Source of the DNA: Phoronis australis | Lineage: Eukaryota > Phoronida > Phoronidae | Assembly: GCA_002633005.1 (NCBI GenBank) | Contig: NMRA01000179.1 | Span: forward strand, 431,831 to 495,830 | Length of the DNA: 64,000 nt | Direction of reading: 5' to 3' | In this document: positions 34,561 through 45,600 of the stretch, piece by piece | Position numbering within the stretch: the stretch's first letter is position 1 | Layout of the letters: every line of letters starts with the position of its first letter | Made by a program: the position numbers and the translations under genes | Notes under the pieces: generated by a model | What the model was told of the DNA's origin: nothing | The model's database searches: none | The model's input: the letters and a program-made list of their open reading frames with translations, nothing else

Positions 34561-34827
34561 TATATATTAATGAAGGAATGGTTCCAGGTGATCAGTTCAA
34601 TGGGCCACCTGAGTATCTTCGCCCTTCTGGTAAAACGTGTACTAGACCACCTGAAATTATTTTTTTAACACGATTGTATTTATATAAATGGTCATAGTGC
34701 GATCTCTAAAAAACAGTTAAAGTTTTTGTAATTGACAGAAGCAGAAACGTATAAAACAAATGTAAAATATATTGACAGGAATTAAGAATGACATCACAAA
34801 AGGATGACGTCATAGAAAATTATAACA

Positions 34828-35030
34828 TCACAACAAGTTTTCTACGACATTATCTTGCTTTTGTTTTATGCAAATTTGATTTTCATGATTATCATAAAAG
34901 GCACATTTTGGATAACCCTCACACAAAGGGGAACATTCTAAAACAATTCCTAACGCAGTTTTGGTGAATAGTGAATAAACAATAGTACCTAAACGTTTCA
35001 TATCAATATAATAAGTTGTTATAAGTGGGA
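34828..35030 (-). pseudogene. Second PAN/apple-like segment, no usable splice frame
   Basis: A reading frame on the minus strand gives KCPNMGIPLITTYYIDMKRL followed by GTIVYSLFTKTALGIVLECS and PLCEGYPKCAFYDNHENQIC. It aligns well with exon 3 (C-x-x-x-x-x-L-x-ITT, RLxG, VYS/VYT, LGxVxxCxxLC). It is preceded in frame by a TAA and ends with a TGA before the last part of the fold. No phase-1 acceptor or clear donor was found. It is most likely a decayed duplicate of the PAN exon; an alternative terminal exon is possible but less likely. Confidence 0.55.
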
Positions 35031-35178
35031 TACCCATATTTGGACACTTTTAAGGTCCTGCACAGCCTTAATAAGCAAGTAATTGTTACCACAGCTGTCG
35101 TCCTGCGTACACAAATCTGAAAAATGAGTAAAACGTTACATGTGTATGAACACGTACATGTATATTTCATATACACAC

Positions 35179-35445
35179 CTTGACAAGTCGTTTCAATATG
35201 CTGGGTCCCATTATGTAGTTGGAAATCATCAATGCCAATGTCACTGGAAGACCAGTTCTGAGATTTGAATTCGCATGATCTGTTGTGCTCAATATAGTCC
35301 GTTGATTGACAAGTAAGGTTGAGGTGACACAATCGGGCGCAGTCTTCTACTGTTCCAAGGACCGTAGCAGTGTAAACAGAGTGGCCAACTAGTCGTCGAT
35401 TCGCAAGAGTAGTTATCTGAAGATACTCTGACCCTTGGCAGTATC
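35179..35445 (-). CDS. Exon 3 of lectin gene: PAN/apple domain
   Basis: An 89-codon exon bounded by TGCTTCAG acceptor and CAAG/GTGTGT donor, phase 1-1. It begins GYCQGSEYLQITTLANRRLV and contains HSVYTATVLGTVEDCARLC, LTCQSTDYIEHNRSCEF and a closing ETTCQ. This matches the PAN/apple pattern: an N-terminal cysteine, the E-x-C-A-x-x-C helix, the C-x-S-x-x-Y strand and a C-terminal cysteine, at the usual length of about 80 residues. The exon joins in frame to the lectin exon at 33720. Confidence 0.85.
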
Positions 35446-36182
35446 CTGAAGCAGAGATCAAACGGCTGATTAATTCTCTGGACTTTGTCGGAAAACAATC
35501 TGCTAGATTTCTTCGACTATGATAACCTTATTCTCATTATCAAACCAAGTGCGGAAAACGCGTATCTTAGGATGCTCTCTCCGGAGAATTGCGTATCCGT
35601 CACTCCATCACTTTAGAAAATACATTGTCATTTTTCTCTTATCAAATCTTTGACTTCTCATTGTTATTGTCACTTGAAAAGATTTCATTTATGTCAGCTT
35701 TTTGCTATTTCCATATGCGAAGCATTTAACATTCGAAAATACGTAGCAAAGTGTAGATTTAGCACACACAAAGTAGTCACAGTTGCAGGTGGCGCACAGG
35801 GCGCACTTCGCTATCGGTCCTGGTCGCCACGAAATTTCTCTGGCCCACTCCCTCCAACTGGGCTCATGTTTGACATTATTTTCCATGACAAAAACTGTAG
35901 AGCTTCAAAAAAACCTGGGCCTAACATCTTAGCGACACTGATAACACTATGAAAAGGCAAAAATGCATAACGAATACATAAATTTAAAATAAGTGAAAAA
36001 GTATTGGTAAGAAAAGTGCCACAAGCAGGAGGCTAGAAATTACCACGTCAAGTGATATATGTATCAATACAAAATTGATACGGCTACTTTAACGCTTTCT
36101 GATGCAAAGTTGGTCTCAGGTTGTTCCATACTCAGTCAAGTCTTCGTGTGCTAAGAGCCGATCGTCCGTTATGACCTAAAAC

Positions 36183-36513
36183 CCACAGGCGTCCTCAGCT
36201 TCTGATCGTCCCCAATACACTACATATAATACTACAAGGTATGACACTTCCAACCAGAAATTCCACGGGTGCTTCACTTCAGCCGTCCATAGCAAACATA
36301 AAACTCAATAAATTTACACAAAACAGAGGTTCAACAAACCATGAAGAATTGTTCTTTCTCCCAATACCATTCACGGTGTTCTGTTCCGGCGACTTCGTAA
36401 GAAATTCGCAGTCAAAGAACAAAAATATTCACAAAAAACCCCCGCGCACGTCCATCGGTTGCCGCTCGAGGTCAAGGACGGTACGGAAATTGCCGGTGAG
36501 TTACGGAAGTACC
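36183..36513 (+). repeat. Dispersed repeat, copy B (partner at 14879)
   Basis: Collinear with 14879-15215 and in the same orientation. It lies between the signal/TSP1 exons and the PAN exon. The segment just after it (36500-36550) contains a short inverted repeat, TTACGGAAGTACCGACATCG against CGATGTCGGTACTTCCGG, that could fold into a hairpin. Confidence 0.7.
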
Positions 36514-37268
36514 GACATCGGTCGCGTAAAGTCACGATGTCGGTACTTCCGGTGAGAATTGGCGAAGGTTGAAAACTTATACCTTAAAAAATCTATTCCA
36601 TCCAACACTAATAAAATCTCAATCGTAAAACGGTAGCGTCTTCCTAAACTGTCATAACTTTTGTCTACATCCAATTTTCTAACACGGCTTTTGCGACCTG
36701 GAAAAATATCAGTTTCGTCCCGACAAAAGTACACGTAAGCCAGAAAGTGCTTTTTTGCCATCGCATTGGCTTGTAAACTGAAATAAAACAATGAAGCGAA
36801 TCTGGGTGAAAAGTTACTCCTAAAAACGGGCATATTACTTGAATCGGGAATTTAAAACAACTGGTAATCCAACAAACACTGCGTGAACTGCGTCTCCAAA
36901 GTAGGTCCATGAGCTTGTGATCGAAAAAATGCAAATACACATGCAACTCTAAGGGAGCATTTGGATGATCTCGGGTATTTTTCATTTCCATCGGTGCTGA
37001 ACGTTATCTGTGTATATGGGGGGACTTTAATAATGTGGTTAGTCGTGTGCCTTCAAAAGTGGATAACAACACGAATGAAGCTCGTACAGGAGCAGATAAC
37101 TTTCACATCCAAAAGAACATTTAGGCTACGAATGTACCAGACGTGTTGCGGGTGTCACGGGTGGCTACTTCGGAGAACTGTTGGTGGAAAATCTCAGCAG
37201 TAAGCGTCAGCCGTTTACTACGACATCAACATTGCATATCAGTAGACTGAATAGAAAGTGGTGTGTAC

Positions 37269-37445
37269 CTGAGTCTTTGATTATTGTGACACACTCTTTT
37301 GTTGGACAGAAGCACTTCTCTGTCTCTACCTCAGGTATTCCAGAGCATTGCGTCCCGGAAGGACATATCTTAGTACGTGTCCGAGAACCACAGGGTGTAC
37401 ATTCTTGCTCCCACGGTCCATATCCACTAGAATCTACTTGTGCTA
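37269..37445 (-). CDS. Exon 2 of lectin gene: thrombospondin type 1-like module
   Basis: A 59-codon exon with an AG acceptor (TTAATTTCAG) and a GT donor (CTCAG/GTACAC), phase 1-1. The translation contains YGPWEQECTPCGSRTRTKIC followed by PSGTQCSGIPEVETEKC and two more cysteines. The Trp, the CGxRTRTxxC core and the cysteine spacing resemble a TSP1 repeat, but the paired second Trp of the usual W-x-x-W is absent, so it is called TSP1-like. TSP1 modules bind glycosaminoglycans or matrix proteins. It joins in frame to the signal exon above and the PAN exon below. Confidence 0.75.
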
Positions 37446-38442
37446 CTGAAATTAAAACCGTTTAACACATACTAATAACAATGTACTTGTTTGAAACAGT
37501 TAATATCCGTCCATTCTCCTGGCGAAAATTCTCAAATATATTCAGCAAGAGACATCGTACACTACACGAAGCACGGGGGTCCATTGAATGAAAGTCCCTC
37601 GACTGTTCAGTCTGAAATGGCATCTAGGACATTGTCCAATGTGACCAGATGCCCACGTCTGGTGTGGAGGTGGTGATGGTGATAGTGGTGGTGTGGCGGT
37701 GGTCGTCGTTTTTTGTCATATTTGCCAATGAAGCACACTGCCCTGTACTAAGTATGTTGTAATGTTGCAGAAAGTAGTACACAGATGGAAGCTAAGAGTT
37801 GACATGATGCGATTTAAAGTTGATTATTATTAAAGCGCCCACGACATGACCCTGGTGGTTTGTATTTGGGATTTTATTAATATAGCTTAAAGGGTTTAAT
37901 AGCTTTTCGTATACCTATTACTGAGAAACAAGCCAAAAAATAGAAATAATATTCATGTTGTTGAAGTAACGAAATAGATAACATCTTCGCCATCATTTCT
38001 TGCTGTATTTTTCCGTGCGGGAGAAGGGGAGAACCACTGGCCAGTTCAGTCTTTACCACAGGGGACACCTGTGCACTTGCCCGGGGCCCCGGGACTACAT
38101 GGACGCCACGCCAATCCATGACATAGTTAAACGTCAAATGATACATATCTTACAGGTTCAGTGCCTGCGTAAATGTAAAGGATAGCCCCTTGTAATATGA
38201 CCTACTTGCATTAATAAATCACCCAATGGAATGTAATTTACCGAATAACGTACCGTATGCCCTAATTTACGAAGCATGCAGGAAATACTTTCTACAGGTG
38301 AACATTATCAACTGCCACACCGGATTTATTAATGGGCAAACAACCAAGCTAAAACACGATGCGTGCCCAAACAAAACGAGAACACACACCTTGCACTCAC
38401 AAAATTCCTCACAACTTTGTCGTCATGATTTAAAAACTCTCA

Positions 38443-38719
38443 CAGTGGCGGATCTAGGATACCATAAGGGGAGGGACCCAACATGTTGCCTCGGAGAATT
38501 GCGAAAAGCGCCATCGTAAGCACAGGCGCCCCGGAAGTTGCGGAGCTGATGTTCTCAAAAACCGCCAACACGATTCCGGCGCGTTCTGGGGCTTCCGCTG
38601 CTGTTCCTAGTAAGTGGACTCTTTATTTCCACACTCTTCAGGCTAATGCTGTTTAAGTTTGCTAGCACCACATGGGGGGGGGGGGCTGGGCCCCCTGGGC
38701 CCCCCTAAATCCGCCTATT
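38443..38719. mobile_element. CAGTGGCGGATC-type inverted-repeat element, 277 bp
   Basis: It starts CAGTGGCGGATCTAGGATAC at 38443 and ends CCCCCCTAAATCCGCCTATT at 38719, the same pair of end types as the 55354 element. There is a G run near the right end. No ORF, no tRNA-like part. Confidence 0.65.
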
Positions 38720-39626
38720 CTCTCAGCGTGTATTTCAGCAGTTATATCGATCAAAATTGAATGCTTCGAATCAGTGGCAGTTTTGTAACACTAACTGTGA
38801 ATGTGAAATCCTTTTCCGACAAATGCCTTTCCTGGCAAAGATTTGTTTGCAGTGGCCCTGTGGAAGGGCCGGGGACCTAGGGGCCCCAAACCCTCTTTAG
38901 TAAGACCTCCTGAGGGGAAAGTGTGCAAAGAAATTTTTGGGGGCGCCATGTAGCGCTTTTGAGGTGCGTCAGTATTCCATTCGTTTAGTAAAAAATATCA
39001 ACGCCGTATGATGCAGATATTGAAAGGGAAGGGTGCATTTTGTCACATGGCTAAGTAGTTAATAAATCCCTGTGTGTGGTGCACCTGACTAGACGTTTTC
39101 TAATGACGCTTTGACACTTTGTTTTAAGTTGGTTTCAATGTTTTGAAAAAATAAGAGTTTCGTGGAAAATAAAAACAATGAATGAAAACCAGTTGCAGCT
39201 AAAGATAAACTTTTTGACTATTCGGTTATTGGACAAAGTGGACATTCCAAAGTTTCAGAAAGTGGAACTGTGTTACAACTGTTTTTTATTTTGATTGTAA
39301 CGATCAGATTATTTCTAGGATTGAAATAAATGCGATTTTAGGTCAACAATGACTAAGAAGTAACTTAATTGCACAATCGCTACACCTAAAGTTTCCAAAT
39401 GACGTCTATTAGAAGAAAATAATACTTTTGCCGCATGTTCAAAGTCCGGGACACGTAGAAGGTGTGTTATAATTTATGCGTACAATCCAGCAAGTGCGCC
39501 AACCGTAATCAAGCAAAAGCTGACACTAGTACCAGGCTCACGAGCTGGCTAAACGTTGGCGTTTCCGTTAGCACTTTCGTTATCTGCAAAACCGCCAGTA
39601 ACGTGAACGATCGCAAGGGTAAGGTG

Positions 39627-40174
39627 GGCCGTTGAGGGGAAAGTGTCGCCGTACAATTACGCTCGTAAATTAAACGGGGAAAAGTTTCGCCGTAAAATTA
39701 CGCTCGTAATTACTAGCGTAAGTTAAATTACAAAAGTGTTGCGGTAAAATTACGCGCCTAAATTAAATGGGGTAAATGTCGCCGTAAATTACGCTCGTAA
39801 AATACCATAAGAACGTTCCAATTTTAAACCAGTCAGTGATGACCTAACGTACACGACTGTTGCTGGGCAGCTCGTTCTTGCACAATCGCTGACATGGCAG
39901 CAGCGACTTGATCCGCCATGATTCAGCGCTCGTATCGTAGACATGAAACCCGCCAGTAAATAAGTATTTCTATGAGCGCGCACGAACTTGGATTGTAAAA
40001 CCCAAGTCATTGGTTAATAGTTTAAACTAAATTACGAGCGTAATTTTACGCCGTAAAGAATTAAATTACGCTCGTAATTTTACGGTGTAATTAACGGCGT
40101 AATGTACACAATTACACTCGTATTTTTCAGCGACACTTCCCCCCCCCCCCNNCCCCCCCCCCCCCAACGGCCCA
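39627..40174. mobile_element. Inverted-repeat element built of TTACGAGCGTAA palindromes
   Basis: The left end TGGGCCGTTGAGGGGAAAGT (39627) is inverted at the right end, where a C run is followed by AACGGCCCA ending at 40174; the similarity continues into GTGTCGC. The arms carry many copies of AAATTACGCTCGTAA and its complement on the same strand, so each arm is full of short palindromes. The central part (about 39800-40015) is single-copy-like. Two Ns at 40151-40152 lie in the C run, whose length is uncertain. Confidence 0.65.
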
Positions 40175-41365
40175 TCATACAAGGGTCACTTTGGCGTTCA
40201 CGCTAGGAGTTTTGTATATACATGTACATCGCTTACTTCAAAGGACGCACCAAAAAGGCAAAAGGTAAGAAGCCTTTGTGCTATCGTTACATCAATCAAT
40301 TTTAGGGCGGATAGTGGATGTGTTTTCACATCAATTTCCGTTTAAAATCGACTCGCGTGGTGAAAAAGCAAATAACATATCTGCCTAAAAGGGAATCGTT
40401 TTCGCATATCAGGACTCTATTTTGTCCATAATGTAAATCAGGAAAAAAGAGCATGTCTCGTAACTATATAATCAACAACTCATTAAACACACTAATCCGC
40501 CGATGTAGGAATGAATAGGAGTAAAAAGGTGATATCACTCTGTGTCAGTTCCGCATACACGGTTTTTGGTCCTATCGCCTCATTTATTTCCTCGTTTCAC
40601 TTGTATTGTGAAAAGCACTTCATTAATGAATACTGTTCAAACAGCTAACCGTGTTCATCAATTATTGATGTGCACTGTTGTTCACGATCGGTAGGCATAT
40701 CGATCAATACAAACATGGACTTTTTAGTACACAATTTACGCTTTTTAATGTAAAAATTTGGCTACTATAGCAGGGACCCCTCTGAACTGCTGTATCCGGG
40801 GGCCTATGAAAGTTCTTAAGACGACCCTGTAAATAGCGCCTAGACTACCACTAAAGCTGAGGGAACACATGGCAATTGATGTACATGTACATGTATGATG
40901 TACAGACTTGATGGGTAATTGATTTCAAAGATCAAAACTAACACGTGTATCAGGAAACAGTATCTACTAGGCTCATTGCTGCCCGGCACATAACACGACC
41001 GGACGCTCCCTGAAGTCACAGGGGCCCACAACATTTTGATACAATTTCTAGATTTGTTTTATTTTCCAATGGTTGTTAATTAACCTAAATAATGAACTAG
41101 CTGTGAACTATAGTTTTTCTCATATAACTGAAGCACTAAATCACATATATGGTGTCGTGAAGCCGTTTTGGCACCTCGACCTTGTTTTATTGAACTGTAA
41201 CACTGTTTCCATACCAAGAAACAAGATTTGACAATGTGTATTGTTTTAGTTTATGTGTGCGTGTGTGTGTACAGAGGAGGGGGGAGGTGGGCTGAGAACC
41301 GATTTCATGTGTCCGATTCAGACAACCGGCGCAATAGTAAAGGTAACTATTGCTACATGTAAGTA
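40175..41365. other. Non-coding stretch, nothing recognised
   Basis: Intron sequence of the lectin gene with short GT/TG runs near 41255 and a G run near 41280. No exon or element was recognised. Confidence 0.4.
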
Positions 41366-41367
41366 AT

Positions 41368-42203
41368 GATCCCCCCGGTCGATATGCGCGACCGGCAGTG
41401 GAGCTGCGCACTGCCGCTCCGTTTCCATCGTCCGCTCCACTGTGGAATGAAGAAAATAACTTCATTTTTACAAAGAAAACGGAAGCTGGATGACAATGCA
41501 GAAACAGAACCTGCTGGTAAAATAAACATTTTAATCGAAGCTTTAGTGAATCACTAAGAAGCAGGCTCACGCGCCAACGCTGTTGTCCATAAACAGGTAC
41601 ATGTATGTCTAAGCATGGTGTTTTAGTTCAAAGTGTGGTGGTGCAATGGAAGAGCACGCACGCTCTGACCAATAGGTTGTGAGTTCAAGTCCTTGCTATT
41701 TTACGAATTCTTCATGCTTAAATCACAAACACCAATACCGCGGTCTAACTGTTTAAATGTTTTAAAACAGGAATTGTTAATTTGCTAATTTAAAAATCTT
41801 CTTTGAGTATGCGTCCTGACAACATAAATTAAGTGCCTGCTTGTCTACCTATTTGCCATTGTGACAAAAATACGTAAAGCAGGTGAAAGTCAAAGGCGTT
41901 TTGTACTGTAAACTTGACGAGTTGAAAATTTGCCGTGAGGTGACGTCGGATTCCAGAATGCGATTTGGGTCTCCTGATTTTGCCGTACTAGTCGCACATA
42001 ACAACTTGGTCAAAGTAGAGCCGTCGACGGTTGATTATACTTCAGAAATCAAGGAAAATGCTTGTTTTCAGAGGCAAAAACAAAATTTTCCCCAGGGCGG
42101 AAACCCCCTTCCCGACCCCCCCCCCGCGTTCGGTGACATGCGCTTTGCGCTATTGTCTACGAGGCAAATGTTGGCCCCTTATGGAATCCTAGATCCGCCA
42201 CTG
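41368..42203. mobile_element. CAGTGGCGGATC-family element with tRNA-like segment, inverted copy
   Basis: It matches the 55354-56123 element in inverted orientation: CGACCGGCAGTGGAGCTGCG on the left, GTTGTCCATAAACAGGTAC in the middle, and a right end TCCTAGATCCGCCACTG at 42203. A tRNA-like stretch at about 41633-41695 has GTGGTGCAATGGAAGAGCAC and GTGAGTTCAAGTCC. It lies immediately downstream of lectin exon 1, in intron 1. Confidence 0.65.
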
Positions 42204-42350
42204 GTATCTCTTTAGAAATAACCCAATTAATTTCACAATAATTTTTATCCTATACGTCTGATACCTCAAATTAAGTTATCCAATCACGGCAACGTAAATT
42301 TTACCACTTTTGTAAATATGAGAAATAAGTTACGAATAAAGAACACTTAC

Positions 42351-42414
42351 CTTGGAAGCACAGTAACAGAATCAAAACACCTGCGTCTAGCAAACAGAAT
42401 TGTAATTTAGGCAT
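42351..42414 (-). CDS. Exon 1 of lectin gene: signal peptide
   Basis: The ATG at 42414-42412 (minus) starts a 21-residue reading frame, MPKLQFCLLDAGVLILLLCF plus Gln. It ends at a strong donor (G then GTAAGTGTTC) leaving phase 1. A hydrophobic run after Lys3 looks like a signal peptide, although the Asp in the middle is unusual. The context before the ATG has A at -3. Joining to the phase-1 acceptor at 37445 gives Val at the junction. This start was chosen because it supplies a signal peptide in the phase the next exon needs. No transcript evidence is available. Confidence 0.72.
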
Positions 42415-43300
42415 TTTGGATATTTACATAGCTTTTTGGAATTACGTTTGCATAAAAACCGCTTTCAGTAGTGCCTACGCAAAATATTGGGTATGTGTGC
42501 ATCACGATCGAACTTGCCATTTATATGTATCAAGCCAATTAGAAATTCTCGAGAAACCTTATCGATTATGAATACATATTATATTATTCAATTCTGCAAA
42601 ACGTCACACCGATGGTTAAATTACAATTTTCTTCAACAATGTAATGCTTTTGATAAAACGTTCTATGAAAATTACAGTTTTGCCATTTAGGTCCCTTTAA
42701 TAATGCACCGATAGGAAGGTACGGTAATATTTGAGAAGACTCGTTAACAATACTGTCATTAGTAACCAGTTTAGCATGTCTAAGACTAGCGCATTATAAT
42801 AAGTTATTTATGTTGGTTGAGAATGACACAAAATGTGGCTTTATTTTTGATAACAATCCATCGACTTTTGCTGGCATTGTGAAAATTGCATGCAAATGTC
42901 TAACTTACAAATTATTAATAAACGAATAGAAACCAAGCTTGACCGATGGGTCAAAATGGCTATCCTTAATCCCTGGAATAAACATTACCCCTCTTCATTC
43001 AGAAGCTCTACAGTGCCTGCAACAATAACGGTCTAGCTATTGTAAAATCCGCGAGGGACACCAAGCCAGTCTTCCACAGTCCTCATGAATGTTTAACCAG
43101 AATTCGCTGTGGCCACGTCTCTCGTGGTAGTCAACACCATTGATATCTACGTGTATGAGCCACTTCGCATTGCGACCACGTATGCGCTTACACTTACATT
43201 ATATTCAAGGTGGCGCATACAGGTATATCTAAAATTAGGTTCATGCGCCAATGGTGTAGACACTTGAGTAAACTATGTTGCGAATACAGGCGCAATGCGC
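42415..43300. other. Upstream flank of the lectin gene
   Basis: Just upstream of the ATG (minus strand) there is a GTTTTTATGCAAACG word that could hold an octamer-like or weak TATA-like site, but no core promoter can be assigned with confidence. The rest is AT-rich with no recognised feature. Confidence 0.3.
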
Positions 43301-43305
43301 AAGCC

Positions 43306-43400
43306 CACATTGTCACGACATCCCAAATTGCCACAACGTCTCAAATTGTCACAACGTCCCAAATTGTCACAACGTCCCAAATTGTCACAGCTTCAAAATT
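43306..43400 (+). repeat. Minisatellite, 18-bp unit, about five copies
   Basis: The unit AAATTGTCACAACGTCCC is repeated with small changes (GCC for GTC in the first copy, CTC for CCC in the second), ending in a diverged CACAGCTTCAAAATTGTGAC. It is short and imperfect; no spacers, so not a CRISPR array. Confidence 0.85.
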
Positions 43401-43494
43401 GTGACAATCTGGTCAGGGCTGCAAGCTCCAAATTGCTACAACATTCCTGCTTGTATCATTTTGGGCATGTGCTATAGTACATGCTGCCTGAATT

Positions 43495-44480
43495 GCATCG
43501 TTCAAAGCAGTTCTCTGTCACTGAAACAGAATTCAACCTGTCCACCAAGTATTTTTACGATTTGTTTGTAAACGTTTTGAATTTCTGTTGATGTCAATGG
43601 ATTTCAAATTTCAAAAAAAAAACGATCTGTCAGCTCACTGCTCCGCACTTCGTTGATTTTTCACCCACAAGGCAAAGCGCGTCTCCTTATTTCGTATGGC
43701 AATACTTAGACGAAGCACAGTTCCCTTATATGGAAAATTTTACCTTTGGCCACTGATGTAAACAAAGCAATGACGACTTTAAGCAGCTGTTAGTATTAAG
43801 GCACAATTAATGTGAGTCCTTACTGTTTAAAATTAGTTATAAAGGTATGGTAGAATTCAAATATATTCTAAAATGTACTTGGAATCCCTTTTTTTTGAAA
43901 ACGGCTTGCTTGCCACATACTGTGCTGTCGACCTTCAGATTTGGAGTGGGATCACACATGTGCAAGTACCGTTAGTATCCTTCTTGTCAGTCAGCTGTAT
44001 GTCGAATGTCTGTTAGTGGCAATGAGAGTAAAAACTCTGTGGTTACCAAATAGTTTTTCCTTAGCGCTTTTTTTAAAAATCGCTACTTTTGCGATTTTTT
44101 CTGGAAAATTTCTCACGGCAAAAGTGAATAACCGAGGACCTTTGTCAGGAATCGTTTAAAAGATATTTTTGACGATTTCTTGTGTTCCATGCCTCCTTAA
44201 ACTGGTATAGAACGCGAAAAACAAAATATTCATCTGACACTGAAACAAAATTGAAACTGATCACGAGGCATTTTTACGTTTTTTTTTCATGAAGATTGGG
44301 AATTCATGTTGATGTAAAATCATTTATCCTTCAGTTTCAAATTTAAAAATACGATCCGGCAACACCTCGTCACTTCATTGATTTGTCTCCCCATAAGGCA
44401 AAGCACGTACTCCTATTTGCTTAAACATACACGCAGCACATTTCGCTGATAAGGAAAATATGACCTTTGACCTTTGACGT
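43495..44480 (+). repeat. Pair of ~260-bp direct repeats (43495-43760 and 44225-44480)
   Basis: Shared words in order include CACTGAAACAGAATT / CACTGAAACAAAATT, ATTTTTACG, ATTTCAAATTT / GTTTCAAATTTA, CACTTCGTTGATTT / CACTTCATTGATTT, AAGGCAAAGC and TGACCTTTG-like ends, at an offset of about 725 bp. They look like two copies of one dispersed element. The second is directly followed by a SINE. Confidence 0.6.
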
Positions 44481-44488
44481 AAAAGAGG

Positions 44489-44625
44489 AGCAGTGTGGCC
44501 TGGTGTGATAGGTGCCCGCCTTCTTTGCTCGAGGTCGTGGGTTCGAGTCCCACTGGGCTACACTGCTAGACACTTGTGTCAGGTTTCTAGCTCTTCAGCT
44601 CATCACAATCTGTTTCAAGGTAATT
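44489..44625 (+). repeat. tRNA-derived SINE, copy 2
   Basis: AGCAGTGTGGCCTGGTGTGA (box A-like) and GGTTCGAGTCC (box B, 44540-44550) are about 45 bases apart, and the flanks AGTGTGGCC and GGGCTACACT partly pair. The body (TTTCTAGCTCTTCAGCTC) matches the copy at 34433. A true tRNA is unlikely because the anticodon arm does not form cleanly. Confidence 0.7.
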
Positions 44626-45389
44626 TTAAATTTGTTACGTTTGTGTTCTCAGCAGCATAAAACAGTCCCAAATAGAGACTCAACTAAGTTCCCAATTCTA
44701 CTGCGTATTTGAAGACTTGTAGAAACACTTAATGTTCTTTCTTGTGCTCTTTGAGTATCATTTCTAAGCCATTTTGTGACTTTGATGCAAATGGAGAGTG
44801 ATCTATACGTTGAATTCTCAATATTATTGAAAATAAGTGAGGATCTTTTCACGCAACGCCTCCGATTTAAGGACTAAATCATTAATCATTGTGATAAAAT
44901 TAAGGGTTCAATTTTTAGTTAGAAATGACATTATTCAAAGAGGAGCTGATAACAAAGATAACACGAAAAAATATTACATCCGTGAGTAAAGAAAGAAAAA
45001 ATGCGCAGAAGATTTATGGAATTTATTTGAGCCCCCATTTGGGACTGTTTCATGCAACCGGCCACAGACGCACACTCTTGCCACCGGAGTTTTGAGCTTC
45101 AGCACACAAATGTGCTGGCAATCCGGGCAAGTTAGTCTGAAAACATACTGGCCCACTTACTAAGTTGCTGGCCCACTGCTGATATCTCCCTATCTATATT
45201 TTTCTCAATCTTTTCCAGTACACCAAATGTGTAGGTATTTGAGAACTTTATTTCTTATGCTAATAGCGTGAGGAATTGTTGGTAACAGAGATGTATACAT
45301 AAACACTAAATAAGCTGTGGTTAAGAAATAAAATCCCTGAACTAGATTCAACCAATATATTTTTGCAAAACACGTGTCGTCAGTAGGCC

Positions 45390-45600
45390 TACAGCACACA
45401 TCACGAATTTTTGTCCGACCGGTCGGAAATTGGTCGACGACCGGTCGATGACCGGCCGTCTAGCCGACCAGCAGCCGACCAACAATGGTCTGCTGGGAGC
45501 CGTCTGCTGAGTCGCCTCTGCGATAGGCTCTTAGGTCGGCAAAGTGGTCGCCTAGCAAAGACGACCACTTCGGATTATACGTGTCCTCGGTCGGCAATTA
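45390..45600. repeat. CCGACCGGTCGG-rich element, left copy
   Basis: It begins TACAGCACACATCACGAATT, followed by TTTGTCCGACCGGTCGG and a dense array of GACCGGTC and GCCGACCA words to about 45600. The same start occurs inverted at 54366. GC-rich, palindromic, without ORFs of interest. Confidence 0.6.

Larger units (their letters stand above)
7849..42414 (-). other. Multi-exon gene: signal peptide / TSP1-like / PAN / C-type lectin / EGF array
   Basis: Gene-level entry. The exons below join in consistent phase: signal exon (ends phase 1), TSP1-like (1-1), PAN/apple (1-1), lectin exon 1 (1-2), lectin exon 2 (2-1), EGF exons (1-1). All listed junctions except the degraded EGF copies have GT donors and AG acceptors. 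The protein would enter the secretory pathway. PAN and C-type lectin modules bind protein or carbohydrate ligands, and EGF arrays usually act as extended spacers, so an extracellular recognition or matrix role is likely; this is inference. No orthologue is named because the architecture cannot be matched without a search. The gene continues below 7849, where no terminal exon or membrane anchor was found. Its introns hold most of the mobile elements between 14 and 42 kb. Confidence 0.8.

Noticed and set aside
34828-35037. Constitutive second PAN exon of the lectin gene
   Set aside because: Including it would need a phase that is not available and would end the protein; exon 3 joins directly to exon 4 in phase.
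41255-41300. Microsatellite or Z-DNA signal
   Set aside because: The TG run is too short and imperfect to be notable.
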